Origin: Candidatus Poseidoniaceae archaeon
GTDB taxonomy: Archaea; Thermoplasmatota; Poseidoniia; Poseidoniales; Poseidoniaceae
Direction of reading: 5' to 3'
DNA: 5,540 nucleotides
NCBI GenBank assembly: GCA_029250345.1
Contig: JAQXFL010000188.1
Coordinates: 1 to 5,540, forward strand
Part shown: piece by piece, positions 5,335 to 5,540 of the stretch
Position numbering within the stretch: position 1 is the stretch's first letter
How the letters are laid out: each line of letters begins with the position of its first letter
The notes under the pieces: generated by a model
What the model saw: only the letters and a program-made list of their open reading frames with translations
Told to the model about the DNA's origin: nothing
The model's database searches: none
Made by a program: the position numbers and the translations under genes

Positions 5335-5540
5335 TACCAAGCCTCCACATCTGTCAAAAAGTCAAGTGCGGGAGCATTCATTCCACACGCTGGACAGTCG
5401 TATCGGGTTGGTGTGGCGGTTGAGCATGATGAGCATTCTGTACCCACCGCATTTGATTTTGAACATCCTGCAGTTGGGCAAGGGACCACAAGTGCACCCT
5501 TCTCATTTCTGTAAATCGATACAGGCGCTTCACATTCTGG
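5334..5540 (-). CDS. C-terminal part of a cysteine-rich zinc-ribbon protein (5' end outside window)
   Basis: Reading the minus strand from the right edge gives an uninterrupted frame of 68 residues ending in TAA at 5336-5334; the start lies beyond the window. Seven cysteines are visible in fragment numbering: C3 (in PEC, so probably the end of a CPEC pair), C21 and C26 (CPTAGC), C36 and C39 (CSSC), C49 and C52 (CPAC). The arrangement fits at least two stacked zinc ribbons of the CxxC / CxxxxC / CxxC kind. The tail after the last pair is short (GMNAPALDFLTDVEAW) and ends 13 residues after it. No membrane segment is visible. Its stop overlaps the desulfurase ATG by one base (TAATG), and the desulfurase ribosome-binding site lies inside its coding end, so the two are almost certainly translated together. 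The function is unknown. Structural zinc binding is the default reading; a role as sulfur acceptor or regulator for the desulfurase is inference from context. Confidence 0.78.
   Translation of the reverse strand, partial: PECEAPVSIYRNEKGALVVPCPTAGCSKSNAVGTECSSCSTATPTRYDCPACGMNAPALDFLTDVEAW
5342..5346 (-). promoter_or_regulatory. Desulfurase ribosome binding site inside the zinc-ribbon gene
   Basis: GGAGG on the minus strand, 7 nt before the ATG at 5334-5332. It lies within the last codons (Val-Glu-Ala) of the upstream gene. It decides the start in favour of 5334 over the TTG at 5340. Confidence 0.75.

Noticed and set aside
5335..5340. TTG at 5340 as desulfurase start
   Set aside because: It would sit 1 nt after GGAGG; ATG 5334 has 7 nt spacing and forms the TAATG overlap.
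5173..5514. Plus-strand open frame of 113 codons
   Set aside because: It is antisense to the desulfurase N-terminus and the zinc-ribbon gene, both of which have clear motifs.

Overview
The window looks like a compact archaeal chromosome segment, most likely from an uncultured marine euryarchaeote of the Marine Group II/III (Thermoplasmatota-like) type. That placement is an inference from three things: a protein resembling the euryarchaeal HVO_0476-type zinc-finger family, a membrane-anchored S8 subtilase with acidic surface stretches, and very tight gene packing with Shine-Dalgarno sites (GGAGG or GGTG, 5-7 nt before the start). No rRNA, tRNA, or other phylogenetic marker is present, so the placement is moderate confidence only.

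Layout, left to right. (1) Positions 2-268, plus strand: the C-terminal end of an unrecognised gene cut by the window edge. (2) 329-1306, plus: a stand-alone proline dehydrogenase with nearly all family motifs. (3) 1307-2110, minus: a zinc-finger protein whose stop codon directly abuts the proline dehydrogenase stop. (4) 2111-2203: a short divergent intergenic region. (5) 2204-2947, plus: a class I SAM-dependent methyltransferase. (6) 2950-4101, minus: a signal-anchored subtilisin-like serine protease, convergent with the methyltransferase and separated from it by 2 bp. (7) 4111-5334, minus: a class V aminotransferase / SufS-like cysteine desulfurase. (8) 5334-5540, minus: the C-terminal part of a cysteine-rich zinc-ribbon protein, running off the right edge.

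The last three genes form a minus-strand operon in the order zinc ribbon, desulfurase, protease. The zinc-ribbon stop and the desulfurase start overlap as TAATG. The protease ribosome-binding site is built over the desulfurase stop codon. The other genes are arranged as convergent or divergent pairs with almost no spacer. Proline dehydrogenase performs the first step of proline catabolism, but no partner P5C dehydrogenase is visible.

I see no mobile element, CRISPR array, structural RNA or phage gene. The most interesting point is the physical coupling of a Cys-rich zinc-ribbon protein to a desulfurase with a variant active-site loop, followed by a membrane protease with an altered catalytic-serine motif. 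This is a lead, not a demonstrated system.
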